Shown here: in pieces, positions 10,076-20,160 of the stretch | Layout of the letters: each line of letters begins with the position of its first letter | Numbering within the stretch: position 1 is the first letter of the stretch | From: Reticulitermes speratus | Taxonomy: Eukaryota; Arthropoda; Insecta; Blattodea; Rhinotermitidae | Direction: 5' to 3' | Length of the DNA stretch: 64,000 nt | NCBI GenBank assembly: GCA_021186555.1 | Contig: JAJKFL010000005.1 | Span: 48,015,135 to 48,079,134 of the forward strand | Notes under the pieces: generated by a model | What the model was told of the DNA's origin: nothing | The model's input: only the letters and a program-made list of their open reading frames with translations | Databases searched by the model: none | Position numbers and translations under genes: made by a program

Positions 10076-10850
10076 CGTAAAGCGACAAAAGGACAAACAC
10101 AGAAAAAGGTCCAATGAACATGCAAGAAAAATAAGTTGCATATCAAAAGTTTCACAAAATTGAATGATCTTGACGAAAGTTTTTGATACAGAATGATTGT
10201 TTAATGTAAGGGAGACATTTCGGACAGCGACCACCTAGGAATCCAAGACTCACGTCGAAACTCAAGGTCTGCTTTAAGTTACGAGATTTAGAAGAAGATT
10301 CAACTGGCTCAGGCTCGCATTGAATGGCACTCATTACTGCTAACCGTGCTGAACACTAGGCGTTTATTGCAACGGGCTTAGTTAGTTGAGGAAGAAAACG
10401 GCCTGCAGATATGACGTGTAGCTGACAGGAAGACACGACATGGGCTGATCCTTCATCTTGGGAGCTGGAGGAGGGGTTAAGAAGCCCTCGTTAAAAGACG
10501 ACAGCATATTTAAAATGTTTCTGTATGAGGTTCCGAAATTTTGCAGTCCTGTTGGATACAATAAGCCTTTCGTTTTACATAAATGCGATTTCTTGACAAA
10601 TGAACGACTGTAGAGGTCACAAGTAGCCTCCTCTGCTAAGTGCAGTCAATCTTTATGTCACATTTGAGCTGAAGGGTTTAGAATTCGTAGTTAGTCGTAG
10701 TTGTCAGTAAAGTTAGTGTTAATTTGACTGTTCGGTTTTTTTGTTACGTAGTTATGTCGTCAGTTATGTTTCGTTACATCGTTTGTTAAATTAATTGGTT
10801 GGTTATTTCAGTTCGCTAGACGTCACTCGATTGTTTGCAGTTATTGTGAA
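10076..10850. other. Unassigned sequence
   Basis: I see no repeat shared with other parts of the window and no coding signal. From about 10690 the sequence is rich in GTTAGT/GTTACGT-like words and grades into the minisatellite. Confidence 0.4.
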
Positions 10851-10852
10851 TT

Positions 10853-11128
10853 TAGTTAGCCATAGGTCTATGCACAGCCAATTTAGTTAGCCATAAGTAT
10901 ATGCACAGCCAATTTAGTTAGCCATGAGGTCTATGCACAGCCAATTTAGTTAGCCATAGGTCTATGCACAGCCAATTTAGTTAGCCATAGGTCTATGCAC
11001 AGCCAATTTAGTTAGCCATAGGTCTATGCACAGCCAATTTAGTTAGCCATGGTCTATGCACAGCAATTTACTTAGCCATAGGTCTATGCACAGCCAATTT
11101 AGTTAGCCATGGGTCTATGCACAGCCAA
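10853..11128 (+). repeat. 31-bp minisatellite, nine copies
   Basis: The unit is GCCATAGGTCTATGCACAGC plus CAATTTAGTTA. Copies differ by single substitutions or 1-bp indels. Within each unit, CATAGGTCTATG is nearly palindromic. Confidence 0.95.
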
Positions 11129-11490
11129 ATCATTCGTTCATTCATGAAAGAGTTACTCAGTCATCCAGTCACTCTCCCTCCAGTCATTCATCCGTAAGTC
11201 AGCGAGTCACCCCGTCAGTCATTTCATCAGGCAGCCACTCAGTCACCCTCCGTCAGTCATTTCGTCAGCCAGCCAGTGAGTCACCCCGCCAGTAATTTCG
11301 TCAGCCAGCCAGTGAGTCATCCCGCCAGTAATTTCGTCAGCCAGCCAGTGAGTCACCCTGTCAATCATTTCGTCAGCCAGCCAACAGCCAGTCAATGAGT
11401 CACCCCGTCAGTAATTTTACAGCCAGCCAGCGAGTTACCCCGTCAGTCATGCGACTCGTCCACGAGTCACCTTTCGTCAGTCACTCCCTC
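11129..11490 (+). repeat. 36-bp degenerate minisatellite
   Basis: The unit is TTTCGTCAGCCAGCCAGTGA plus GTCACCCCGCCAGTAA, best seen at 11220-11400. It decays on both sides into CAGTCA/CAGCCA words. It directly follows the 31-bp array, which also ends in CAGCCAA. Confidence 0.85.
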
Positions 11491-12086
11491 AGTCAGCCAG
11501 TTGGCCAGGCATATATTTCCAATTCATCTAACTGCAAGCCGGCAGCACTTGTGACCACATTACCAACTCTAACGACCTCGAAATCGGCACGTTTTGAAGA
11601 CAGGTGACAGCTGTGACGTCATTGCGCTGTATTGTGTTGCACAATGCACGATTAGATTACAAAACGCGGCACGACCCACTCGTGTCGTGGGAACCCCAGG
11701 GCTCCACCCACGTCACTTTCTTGGACGCAGCAGAAACCGCCAACACCCCATGACCTGTTCACACTCCAAACGTGTCTTTCCTCCGCATTGCGTGTAGCTT
11801 CAAGGCAACAGAACTCGCAGTGTTTGGTTGCTAACAGAATCCCTTCAGATTGTTAAATCAAAGAAGAAAGACAGAGGGGACACGTAGCACCACATGGCCG
11901 AAACAAGATATGCATAAATAATTTTGGAGCAAGAAATGTAGGAAGGGACCGTTTGGAAGACAGGGACATTATTTTATCTGACAATTAGCATCACCAGTTC
12001 ACTCAGGCCTTATCGCTTGAAAGTCGGCAGCGCAGCGCTCGCCTCTCTTCCAGTTCACCTTGAGCCGGGGTTCAGGTGCTGTGTAG
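11491..12086. other. Unassigned sequence, moderately GC-rich
   Basis: There are two short overlapping ORFs without recognisable domains. I cannot support a gene. Confidence 0.35.
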
Positions 12087-12360
12087 TGTTCACCCTAGAA
12101 CAGGCCATGATGGCACAGAGGGGGAGCAGAGGTACAGCTGTACAGTTTCTTTAACCTCGGCGCTAGATATGGGTGGGTGGTCAACGCCACGCCCTGGCCG
12201 CTTTACCCCCGGGAATGACCCGGTGCCCACTGTACAGGAGGCTGGGTGGGCCCCATAGCCGGTCTGTATGAGTGCGGAAAATTTCGCCCCCACCGCGATT
12301 CGATCCCCTGACCTTGTAGCCCGTAGCGACTCGCTATATCGACTGAGCTATCGCGGCCTA
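12087..12360 (-). mobile_element. SINE-B copy, near full length
   Basis: Minus orientation. It runs from the 3' GTTCACCCTAGAACAGGCC end on the left to a well-preserved head ending ACTGAGCTATCGCGGCC on the right. Body blocks CTCGGCGCTAGATATGGGTG and CCGCTTTACCCCCGGGAA match the plus-strand copies at 17-19 kb. Confidence 0.9.
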
Positions 12361-12499
12361 TGGTTCACTTCTAAGCTAAAGATGAGTTTTGGGTTCATCT
12401 GTAATGTTCGTCACGGACTGCAGGCCTATGCGTCACATTCCAGAAGACCCGAAGTCTTAAATTCACAGCTGTGATAGCCTCAAATCTCACTCCGGATAG

Positions 12500-12565
12500 C
12501 TGATCACCGGGCCGGGATTTGAACCCGGGATCCCCAGTATACGAAGCAAAAGCTACTTTCGGTAG
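12500..12565 (-). mobile_element. tRNA-like SINE head remnant
   Basis: On the minus strand, CCCGGGTTCAAATCCCGGCC is a strong T-arm/B-box. No intact acceptor stem or SINE body is obvious, so this is a fragment of an unidentified tRNA-derived repeat. Confidence 0.45.
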
Positions 12566-12867
12566 TTAGAATTTGTCGGTCACGCAGATGTCTGCCTTCT
12601 TACCAAGAACTGCTCCGTTGGCTATACTCAAGGTTCAAAACGCTACATGTGTGCGAGTGGCGGTACTTGAAGCTACCGTCGTATTTATCCCAGGCGAAAA
12701 GGCTCTTGTATTCATTGGATAGGAGTCCACCATAACGCTGAATTCTCTGTGGCTAACGTGTAATTTAACTACTGAGCAGACGTCAGTCGGCTGACAAGCG
12801 TCCGGCCCGGAACGTAAAGTTGCACGTCGCGATCAAGCGACTTGTCTAGCAACGACAGTTCTGTCAT

Positions 12868-13065
12868 TTTAGGCGCTTCTCGCGTAGCCGCGAAAAGCGT
12901 CTGTTAGCTTCGTCATGTCCGTCGTTCCGCAAGTATCAGTGCGACTCCGAATGGAAGAATTTCCATGAAATTTTTGACATTGCAGACGTTCATGAAAATC
13001 TGTCCGGAAACTTCAGATTTGGTTAAAATCGGACAATAATATCGGTCACTTTAGATGAAGACATA
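12868..13065 (-). mobile_element. Family F 3' tail fragment
   Basis: Reverse complement of the tail seen at 30640-30790. A TTAGGCGCTTCTCGCG..GCGAAAAGCG block is followed by CTTCGTCATGTCCGTC and ATTTCCATGAAAT. Diverged. Confidence 0.65.
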
Positions 13066-13426
13066 TGCCGGCGAAATAAATTCGACATAAAAGCATTGTT
13101 GTGCAACACTCAATATTTTTATATTGTCGACAGTGACATGTAGCTCAACAATAACCAAAGAACGCATTGTTGATTTTCCATGTCAACAATGGTTACGCGA
13201 CCGCGCCACAATGTTGCGTTACACGTATATTGCCTTTCTCGTTATTTGAGAGGGAGAACTGTAAATACAAATCGGGGAATGCCGAATATCATTCTGTTCA
13301 GAATTTTTGTCTTCCAGTGTGCTGTCATAAACGTACACATTAAAACATAGAAAACTATAATTTTGACTGCGGCACCTGACGTCCATCTAACCTCGAGGTA
13401 AGAACATAGACTGAGGGTGTTTGAGA

Positions 13427-13692
13427 GGGCCGTGCCATGGCTTAGGCGGTTAGTCGCCGGCCTCTAACCGCGGAGGCCCGGGTTCGATCCCATGCCGATC
13501 CCAGTGGCCGTGCGGTCTAAGGCGTGGGTCTTCGGCCGCTCGCTTACTGGGATCGTGGGTTCGAATCCCACCGGGGCATGGATGTTTGTGTTGTGTTTGT
13601 TGTAAGGACGGTAGTATGGAACGTAAAGTGACATGAAGGACGAAAGGATTTAAACAGTACAAAATGGATCAAAGGGGAAAAACCCAGGACAG

Positions 13693-13754
<62 letters not shown>

Positions 13755-13940
13755 CGGGTCGGTCCACGTGGGATTTGTGGTGCACAAAGTGGCACTTGGA
13801 CAGGTTTTTTTCCGGGTACTTCGGTTTTCCCCTGTCAATTTCATTCCACCGTTGCTCCATCAAAATGGAAAAGCAGAAAAAACTTGATCTTCATCACGTC
13901 CGTAGCATCTGCTGCGGAGCCCTGCAATAAATAAAAAGAA
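13427..13940 (+). mobile_element. SINE-E copy interrupted by SINE-D2
   Basis: The head at 13427-13488 reads GGCCGTGCCATGGCTTAGGC with an A-box GGCGGTTAGTCG and B-box GGTTCGATCCC. The body resumes at 13753 (GTGGGATTTGTGG, ACTTCGGTTTTCCCC) and ends at about 13940. The uninterrupted relative is at 54520-54740. Confidence 0.9.
13489..13752 (+). mobile_element. SINE-D2 inserted in SINE-E, with A56-type tail
   Basis: The head CCGATCCCAGTGGCCGTGCG with B-box GGTTCGAATCC is followed by a body (GGATGTTTGTGTTGTG, AAAGTGACATGAAGG, AAATGGATCAAAGG). It ends in an uninterrupted A run of about 56 bases at 13697-13752. The long pure A tail argues for recent insertion. The head equals SINE-D but the body differs, hence D2. 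Frames crossing the A run give poly-Lys or poly-Phe and are not genes. Confidence 0.92.
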
Positions 13941-14125
13941 GAGGGTGTTTGAGAACAGCGCGCTGAGGAAGATATTTGGACTTACAGAGGGCGCAGGGAG
14001 AGAGAAAGTAACTGGAGGATGAAGAAACTTGCATAATGAGACGTTTCGTGATTTGTACTTTTCGGTTATCAGTAGGGTGACTAAAGCAAAGAGGATACGT
14101 TGGATGGGACCTGTAGCATGCATAG

Positions 14126-15555
14126 TATTTCTTGTGACCACCGTTATAACGCGTTTTTAGGCCGAAGATGAAGGAATCGCCCACCAGATCTGGAGGGTAG
14201 CTGTGGATATATTGAACAAGCAGTCATGGACAGATAACAGAGGATCACCCTCCAACTTAGGGGTTGGAAAGACAACCACACACTATAAAAACACGTAACA
14301 AATATCCACAGTGAACCGGATGCCATAAAAAAAGAGTATTTATTGGCGAGCTGGAGCAAATATAAAATTTCAAGACAGGCCTGTGGCCATGCAAGCCTCG
14401 TTAGTTGCTGTCCGTTCGCGTTAGTCACAAAAGGTTGCTGACCCTAAGTCTTGCATGTCTCAACAGGGGCATAAGCCACTATACATGTTGCTGACACAAT
14501 CTGATGCCGGCCAAGGCACATCCGCGCCCCTATCGCCGGGTATCGGAATTTATACCAGCGCACGAAACCTATATGTCGCCAACCGGCTTACGGTTTGCTC
14601 AGAAATGTTGTCACAGGCCTAGTTCTTGCAGGTGACAGTTATACAGCGCACATAACTCGGCGTGACAATGTGTGATTTGTTGCAGTAGGATGACGTCAGT
14701 GTTGGATTCCTACAGGCGATATGTCAGAGTAGTCTATTGCACGTGTACGAATGGGTTTCAGTGGAAGTGATATTCCCTGCTAGTGTTTTAAGCCGATTGT
14801 CAAGGAATACGTAAACTGAACTCGGCTCAATAAATTGTATTATTTTGTATTCGTCTTCTATAACTCTGATTGGTCAAAGCTCTCTCTAAACCTTCCTACG
14901 TACCGGTAACCGACGTATTCCTTACTCCCAGTTACTTCAGCGTTTAATTGAACAAGATTATCACCCTCACGGCAGAGGCAGTACGTTCCTCCGAAACGTG
15001 GGAACAAACTTTTAATAAATGGTGTGAAAACCCCCAAAATGATCGTCATTTGAAAAAAAAGTACTGAAACAAATAACTGTTTCATTTAGTAATTAATTCA
15101 TCACACAGTAACAGAATAGTAGACTGACGAACCATTCTTAATTCAGTACAAGCTGAAAGGTCTTATTTGGGCAGTACTGCAGCTGCTGTGAGCGCACAAA
15201 AGACATGACATAACATAACGGGACAGGCGGTGTACTTGCTGACACTGCAGTGTTTGTAGGCCGGCCACTGGACTGCTGACTGACGCGGTTCACAACAGAC
15301 CGTATCGTATCCATCTTGTCACGGTACAATTCCGAACAATTCTGCAGATACGTATTAACCCTTGGAGTTCTTCTACACGTTCACACCCTAATTATCTAGT
15401 ATTCATTTTAATATCATCCGTTCATCTGCGATCGATTTCATTGCGTTTTTCTGAGCAAAATGTTGCATGTAATTCCTGTTTCCTCTATTCGTGCTGTATT
15501 TGCGTCCCATCTTGCCCTTTCTCAAATTTAAGCCTTTCATGCCAGAAGTATTACA
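14126..15555. other. Unassigned sequence
   Basis: I recognise no family or gene. Short ORFs on the minus strand at 13860-14428 overlap the LINE-B and SINE-E junction or lack known motifs. Confidence 0.35.
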
Positions 15556-15559
15556 GGAT

Positions 15560-16078
15560 CTTCTGTATTCCAGTTTGCTAGCCAAAAATACAAAGATTAA
15601 GATACACAGAACTATAATTTTGTCTGTTGTTTTGTATTCGTGTGAAAATTGGTCTCTCACACTGAGGGAGGAATATAGACTGAGGGAGTTCGAGAATAGG
15701 GTGCTGAGGAGGATATTTGGTTCGAGGTAACACGGGAGTGGAGAAGACTACATAACGAGGAACTTAATGATCTGTACTCATCACCAAATATTATTCGGAT
15801 GATCAAATCAAGAAGAATTAGGTGGCCGGGGCATGTAGCACGTATGGGGGAGGGGAGAGGTGCATACAGGATTTTGGTGGGGAGACCTGAGGGAAGGAGA
15901 CCACATGGAAGACCCAGGCGTAGATGGGAGGATAATATTAAAATGTATCTTCAAGAAGTGGGATGGGGGGGGGCATGGACTGGATTGATATGGCTCAGGA
16001 TAGGGACAGGTGGCGGGCTGTTGTGAATGCGGTAATGAACCTTCGGGTTCCATAAAACGCGGGGACTCTGCTCCATGG
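15560..16078 (+). mobile_element. LINE-B, best copy of reverse-transcriptase C-terminus
   Basis: Conceptual translation gives SSLLAKNTKIKIHRTIILS, then [19 protein letters not shown] and [12 protein letters not shown]. This resembles the region downstream of the catalytic reverse-transcriptase motifs in RTE/Jockey-type LINEs. After a frameshift near 15730 it continues as [20 protein letters not shown], then [20 protein letters not shown], and terminates near NLRVP at about 16053. The YXDD motif and endonuclease are absent, so the copy is 5'-truncated and dead. The 3' UTR is shorter than at 1609-2058. Confidence 0.88.
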
Positions 16079-16402
16079 AGTCTAAACCACAGTTGCTATA
16101 GTATTAATTATAATATGTAATAATTCAATTGTTACAATACAGAAAATGCACCGTGTCACCAATTTGCAACTGATACTGTAAGAATCATACCAAACAAATC
16201 GTAAATGCAATGTGTGTCGTGAAGGCTGCGACAGGTGGCACTTACAGAAACAGCTATGCATTATACGGCTAATAGTTCTGTTTGTATAAGGTTATGCAGT
16301 TCTTCACTGGTATACCTTTCCTGTCCTTTATTACTTCGCCTTTATAAGGTCCAGAGCGCAGTTTGTTCTCAAACACCTTCAATATTTGTTCTTCGTTTGT
16401 TC
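16079..16402. other. Unassigned sequence
   Basis: A/T-rich; no family or gene recognised before the hAT MITE. Confidence 0.35.
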
Positions 16403-16410
16403 TTATAGAC

Positions 16411-16897
16411 CAGTGGTTCCCAAAGTGGGCGGTACCGCCCCCTGGGGGGGGCGGTGGGATTACCGAGGTGGGCGCTAACAGGTACGAGAGGTGGAAGGGA
16501 GCGCTGTTATTATCACAGGGGGGCGCTAGTAGATAAGTAGTGCATTTATTTTTATAATAAAATTCAAATAAAGTAATTTTTATGTTAAAAATAAAAAATG
16601 AACTAAATTTGTTAGTATTTTAATTTATGAATCTTATTCAAGCACATATTTTTTTAATAAACTATTGCTAGATGAATTATTGTTAATCATAAAAAATATA
16701 ATAAATTTTGATTTATTAATTAACACATAAAACATTAAGTTTAACTCTTATAATTTTATTTAAACGATTTTTTTAAATATAAAATAAAAGTGGAAACAAA
16801 AGCGAATTTATGTTTCTTTAAAAAAGGTAGGGGGGGCGCTGTGGGTGTGTATATGGAACCAAGGGGGCGGTGGACCGAAAAAGTTTAGGAACCACTG
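16411..16897. mobile_element. hAT-superfamily MITE, 487 bp
   Basis: The terminal inverted repeats are CAGTGGTTCCCAAA at the left and its near-complement TTTAGGAACCACTG at the right. The 8-bp direct repeat TTATAGAC lies immediately outside both ends (16403-16410 and 16898-16905), which is diagnostic of hAT transposition. Subterminal regions are G-rich (GGGGGGCGGT, GGGGGCGCT) and the interior is A/T-rich and noncoding. It must depend on a transposase supplied elsewhere. Confidence 0.95.
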
Positions 16898-16905
16898 TTA
16901 TAGAC

Positions 16906-17357
16906 CATGCGAGCTCCAAAGACGTATCTGATATTATGTTGGGCGCAAAAGTGGCTAGTTGGTCTTCTTCGTCTTCATAGAGGTAAGGTCGAGAGGGCGG
17001 CTGTTGTAGATATGTTGACGAGGGAAGCAATCGCAGTGCGCTTTATCAAGAATCGAACCTCGGATATCTAGTTCCGTTCTTCAGCTATCAAGACTGTCAT
17101 TGATATCAAGAGTGTGACGTCAGTTTGTGGTTACTTAAAGATACAATCAGTAGCTGATATTTTAAATTTATATATGTAGCGCGGAATGATGAGTTTATCA
17201 ATGACTAATCAATTGGAAATTAGCCGACGTGGTCTAATTTAGCACAAGCCTAGTATCACAGCATGTTCTCTTAGACGTAGGGGGTAGGGGACCCAGGAAA
17301 ACCCACAAAGCCGTCAGCCAAGCAGGCGGGTCAACGGCTAAGTAATTAATCTCGGGA
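16906..17357. other. Unassigned sequence
   Basis: No repeat or coding signal recognised. Confidence 0.35.
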
Positions 17358-17372
17358 TTTCACGAAAAAGAG

Positions 17373-17648
17373 TAGGCCGGGATAGCATAGTCGGTATAGC
17401 GACTCGCTACGGGCTGGACGGTCCGGGGATCGGATCCCGGTAGGGGCGAATTTTCCGCACACGTCCAGACCGGCCCTGGCCCCCCCCCCCCGGGGTCATT
17501 CCCGGCGGTAAAGCGCCCGGGGTGTGGCGTTAACAACCCACCCCATCTAGCGCCGAGGTTAAAGAAAGAGTAGAGTTATACCTCTACTTCCCGCCCGGGC
17601 CTTTATGGTAGGTTAGAGGGTGAACTTTACTTTACCTTTACCTTTCAT
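17373..17648 (+). mobile_element. SINE-B copy with probable target duplication
   Basis: The head GGCCGGGATAGCATAGTCGG with a B-box-like GGATCGGATCCC is followed by the full body and the AACTTTACTTTACC end. Flanks 17358-17368 and 17649-17659 match as TTTCA(C/G)GAAAA. A C run at about 17480-17491 interrupts the middle. Confidence 0.88.
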
Positions 17649-17689
17649 TTTCAGGAAAAGAAGCGATACTGTTAACTACACAAAGGTAA

Positions 17690-18090
17690 CGTTTGGTCGT
17701 GTTGTAGTCGTTGTGCCGTGAAGTGTATATAAGCGTAGTGAAGTGGAGTGAAGTGAAGGTCCTAGTGAAATGTGTGTGCATCACTTCTTCAAGATATGGA
17801 TTTTTATTTTTGTATAGTACGGTTGACTGATTGCTTTGTATACCTAATTATTTTTAACTCTGATTCATCTACATTAGGATTTTTTTGTTAGGCTTAGCTA
17901 CTCCTTTTTTTGATGTAGTATGTGTTTTATTGTTTTTGTAAGTTTGTGTGTTGTGTATTGTTTTGAGTGTTGTGTGTTATTGTTTGTGATGTATGTTATT
18001 GTGTGTTGTGTGTCATTGTAGTGCCACTGCCACCGTATAAACCACTTGCAGTAATAAATAATATATATATATATATATATATATTAGCAT
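17690..18090. repeat. G/T-rich low-complexity region ending in (AT)n
   Basis: AGTGAAGTG words near 17715-17760 are followed by TGTGTTGT-rich DNA at 17930-18020 and an (AT)n microsatellite at about 18058-18084. Confidence 0.75.
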
Positions 18091-18595
18091 TTGTAGGGAA
18101 GTACCATTCGCCAGTGTGAACTGGGCTTGAGGCTTCTAGACATATACAATAGTTCTAAGTAGGTCTGCGTAGTTAAAGGCACGAAGTAGGAAGGAAGACA
18201 GGGAAGCAGTTGGCAATGAATACCAGCGAAGACGCGCTGCTGATACAATATGCACACAACAAACAGCTGTGTTTTCTAGTTTTTATTTGTCAGTTTGTCA
18301 GCCGGACATTACAGAAGTTCATAACAGGTGTTACTGATGACACGTGCTGTGAGTCTGTGCTGGCGTAATTTATGGTTCCGAAGGTATTTTTATCTTATTC
18401 CCACTTCATGTCGACCTCCAGGGACATGCCCACAAGCGCGTGGCGTTCTCGGCACGAGTCACACCAAGTAGGCCTGTGTATGTGGATGTGCAAGTCTGAC
18501 GGTGAGTTGGTGGCTGTGTGGATGTTTAGTGTGCGCCTATTGTTCTATAACAGGGGTGGCCAGCTAGACGAACTGCGGAAGCCGTACTTTAGGAG
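18091..18595. other. Unassigned sequence
   Basis: Part of an open plus frame from 18372 runs into the downstream SINE-B, so the frame is chimeric and unlikely to be real. Confidence 0.35.
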
Positions 18596-18611
18596 GCAAC
18601 TTAGGCAACAG

Positions 18612-18895
18612 CCGGGCCGGGATAGCTCAGTCGGTATAGCGACTCGCTACGGGCTGGACGGTCCGGGGATCGAATCCCGGTGGGGGCGAGATTTTTCTCA
18701 GCCGTCCAGACCGGCCCTGGCCCACCAGCCTCCTATACAATGGGTACCGGGTCTCTTTCCCGGGGGTAAAACGGCCGAGGCGAGGAGTTGACCACCCACC
18801 CCCATCTAGCGCCGAGGTTAAAGAAAGAGTAGAGGTATATCTCTACTCCCCCTCTCGGCCTTTGTGGCCTGTTCTAAGGAGAACTTTACCTTTAC
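18612..18895 (+). mobile_element. SINE-B reference copy with target duplication
   Basis: This is the best-preserved SINE-B. The head GGGCCGGGATAGCTCAGTCG has an A-box-like TAGCTCAGTCGG and B-box GGATCGAATCC. The middle CCCGGGGGTAAAACGGCC and TCTAGCGCCGAGGTTAAAG block follow, then 3' AACTTTACCTTTACC. Flanks 18600-18611 and 18896-18907 are identical (CTTAGGCAACAG). Tail-like ACCTTT repeats replace poly(A). Confidence 0.95.
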
Positions 18896-18907
18896 CTTAG
18901 GCAACAG

Positions 18908-19140
18908 TCGTGCGCAGTTGGTTGAGGCACTGCGCCACAAGACAGGTTCGATTCCTGGTAGCGTGCTTGCGAAATTTTCAAGTGACCAATTCCTTCTGTG
19001 CGCATTCATTAGCCCTGGGGTCCACCCAGCCTCTAACAGAAATGAGTACCAAGGAATTTTCTTGGGGGTAAAGTGCGGCCGGAGCGTAGAGCTGACAACA
19101 CTGCCGTCCTAGTTGTGCCGAATGTCAAAATAAGGATGGA
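18908..19140 (+). mobile_element. SINE-A variant
   Basis: GCGCAGTTGGTTGAGGCACT and GGTTCGATTCC mark a SINE-A head. The body (GGGGTCCACCCAGCCTCTAA, AATGAGTACCAAGG) has a 3' half that diverges from the main family. SINE-B sits directly against its 5' end. Confidence 0.75.
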
Positions 19141-19279
19141 AGCCCAACATTCCATGCCCCCCTCTGAGTCTTCATAACATTTTACGGGAACCCTTTAGTT
19201 TTTTCCTTATTTGGTGGCTTCTTACTTCTGTTCATCCAAATACAACAGATTTGTTTCAGTTAGTTATGAGTCTCCTTTC

Positions 19280-19568
19280 GTGGGCCGCGATAGCTCAGTC
19301 GGTATAGCGACTCGCTACGGGCTGGACGGTCCGGGGATCGAATCCCGGTGGGGACAAGATTTTCCGCAGCCGTCCAGACCGACCCTGGGGCCCACCCAGC
19401 CTCCTATACAACGGGTACCGGGTCTCTTTCCCGGGGGTACAGCGGCCGGGGCGTGGAGTTGATCACCCACCCTCATCTAGTGCCAGGGTTAAAGAAAGAG
19501 TACTGCTATACCTCTACTCCCACTCTGGGCCTTCACGGCCTGTTCCAGGGATAACTTTACCTTTTACC
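19280..19568 (+). mobile_element. SINE-B copy with target duplication
   Basis: The full-length copy begins GGGCCGCGATAGCTCAGTCG and ends AACTTTACCTTTTACC. Flanks 19265-19279 and 19569-19583 agree at 14 of 15 positions (TATGAGTCTCCTTTC). Confidence 0.95.
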
Positions 19569-19699
19569 TATGAGTCTCATTTCTTTACAAACTCCTTTAA
19601 TACGCCGTTCACGGTCAGCCTCTTGTGTGTGTAAACTACCTGAATATTTCACAAATTACACAACAACCAAATGCACTAAATTTTCACTTTCTATTCTTT

Positions 19700-19748
19700 A
19701 ACCCCTACATATGTTTCAGCTCTTACAAGGCCATCCTCAGGGGGCTCG
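19700..19748 (-). ncRNA. Hammerhead-like motif, left arm
   Basis: On the minus strand: CCCC, CTGAGGA, a GGCCTT..AAGAGCT-type stem II, GAAAC, ATATGT, A, GGGG. CCCC/GGGG form stem I and ACAT/ATGT a tiny stem III. One extra U follows the CUGANGA core strand. Confidence 0.55.
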
Positions 19749-19838
19749 TAGTCTACATTTATTTAATCCATTGTTTTTGTCTGCTATTATGTTATATATC
19801 ACATATAGTCAAGTGTAGTAAAGTAAATGTAAATTACG

Positions 19839-19884
19839 AGCCCCCTGAAGATGGCCTTGTAAGGGCTGAAACATATGTAGGGGT
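19839..19884 (+). ncRNA. Hammerhead-like motif, right arm
   Basis: On the plus strand: CCCC, CTGAAGA, an imperfect GGCCTT..AAGGGCT stem II, GAAAC, ATATGT, A, GGGG. It has the same layout as its partner and the two face each other inside the foldback. Confidence 0.55.
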
Positions 19885-20039
19885 TATAGGATAAAAAGTG
19901 AAAATATAGTGCATTTAGTTGGTGTGTAATTTGCGATTTGTTAAAAAAAATGCACGGTGAAGATAATATAAAATTTACCTGAATACTGTTTTTACAGGCA
20001 ATTTGGTGCGCGCAGCACCAGTGACGTTCGCGGGCCGCG

Positions 20040-20160
20040 CTGTGGTCACCTCTGTTCTATTACGTTGTCCTTTTATATTGTATTCCATATTTTTATTTTT
20101 AAACTTAATTTTTTATTCTGGTACATACAGTAGTAGCCAGTGAGGTTTAAGGGTTAATGT
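20040..20160 (-). repeat. Flank unit of the 114-bp-satellite element, no array
   Basis: GGTACATACAGTAGTAGCCA followed by GTGAGGTTTAAGGGTTAA matches the reverse complement of the unit at 4832-4880. No satellite monomer follows, so this copy is either unexpanded or truncated. Confidence 0.55.

Larger units (their letters stand above)
13325..14125 (+). mobile_element. LINE-B fragment interrupted by nested SINEs
   Basis: The left part at 13325-13426 corresponds to the ...YRLRVFE region of the reverse-transcriptase C-terminus. It resumes at 13941 with RVFENSALRKIFGL and continues to about 14125 (RIRWMG). A 14-bp sequence, GAGGGTGTTTGAGA, occurs at 13413-13426 and 13941-13954. This marks the target duplication made when SINE-E inserted. 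Confidence 0.85.
19647..19975. mobile_element. Foldback element with head-to-head hammerhead-like motifs and target duplication
   Basis: Arms at about 19650-19765 and 19823-19938 are inverted copies. AATGCACTAAATTTTCACTT answers AAGTGAAAATATAGTGCATT, and the internal blocks around CCCCTACATATGTTTCAG also mirror. The 10-bp flank TACCTGAATA occurs at 19637-19646 and 19976-19985. The interior at 19766-19822 is A/T-rich. It is noncoding. Confidence 0.85.

Noticed and set aside
13664-13930. Frames with long poly-Lys or poly-Phe
   Set aside because: They cross the A56 tail of SINE-D2.
16898-17030. Short minus-strand frame spanning the MITE end
   Set aside because: It crosses the MITE boundary and target duplication; no motif.
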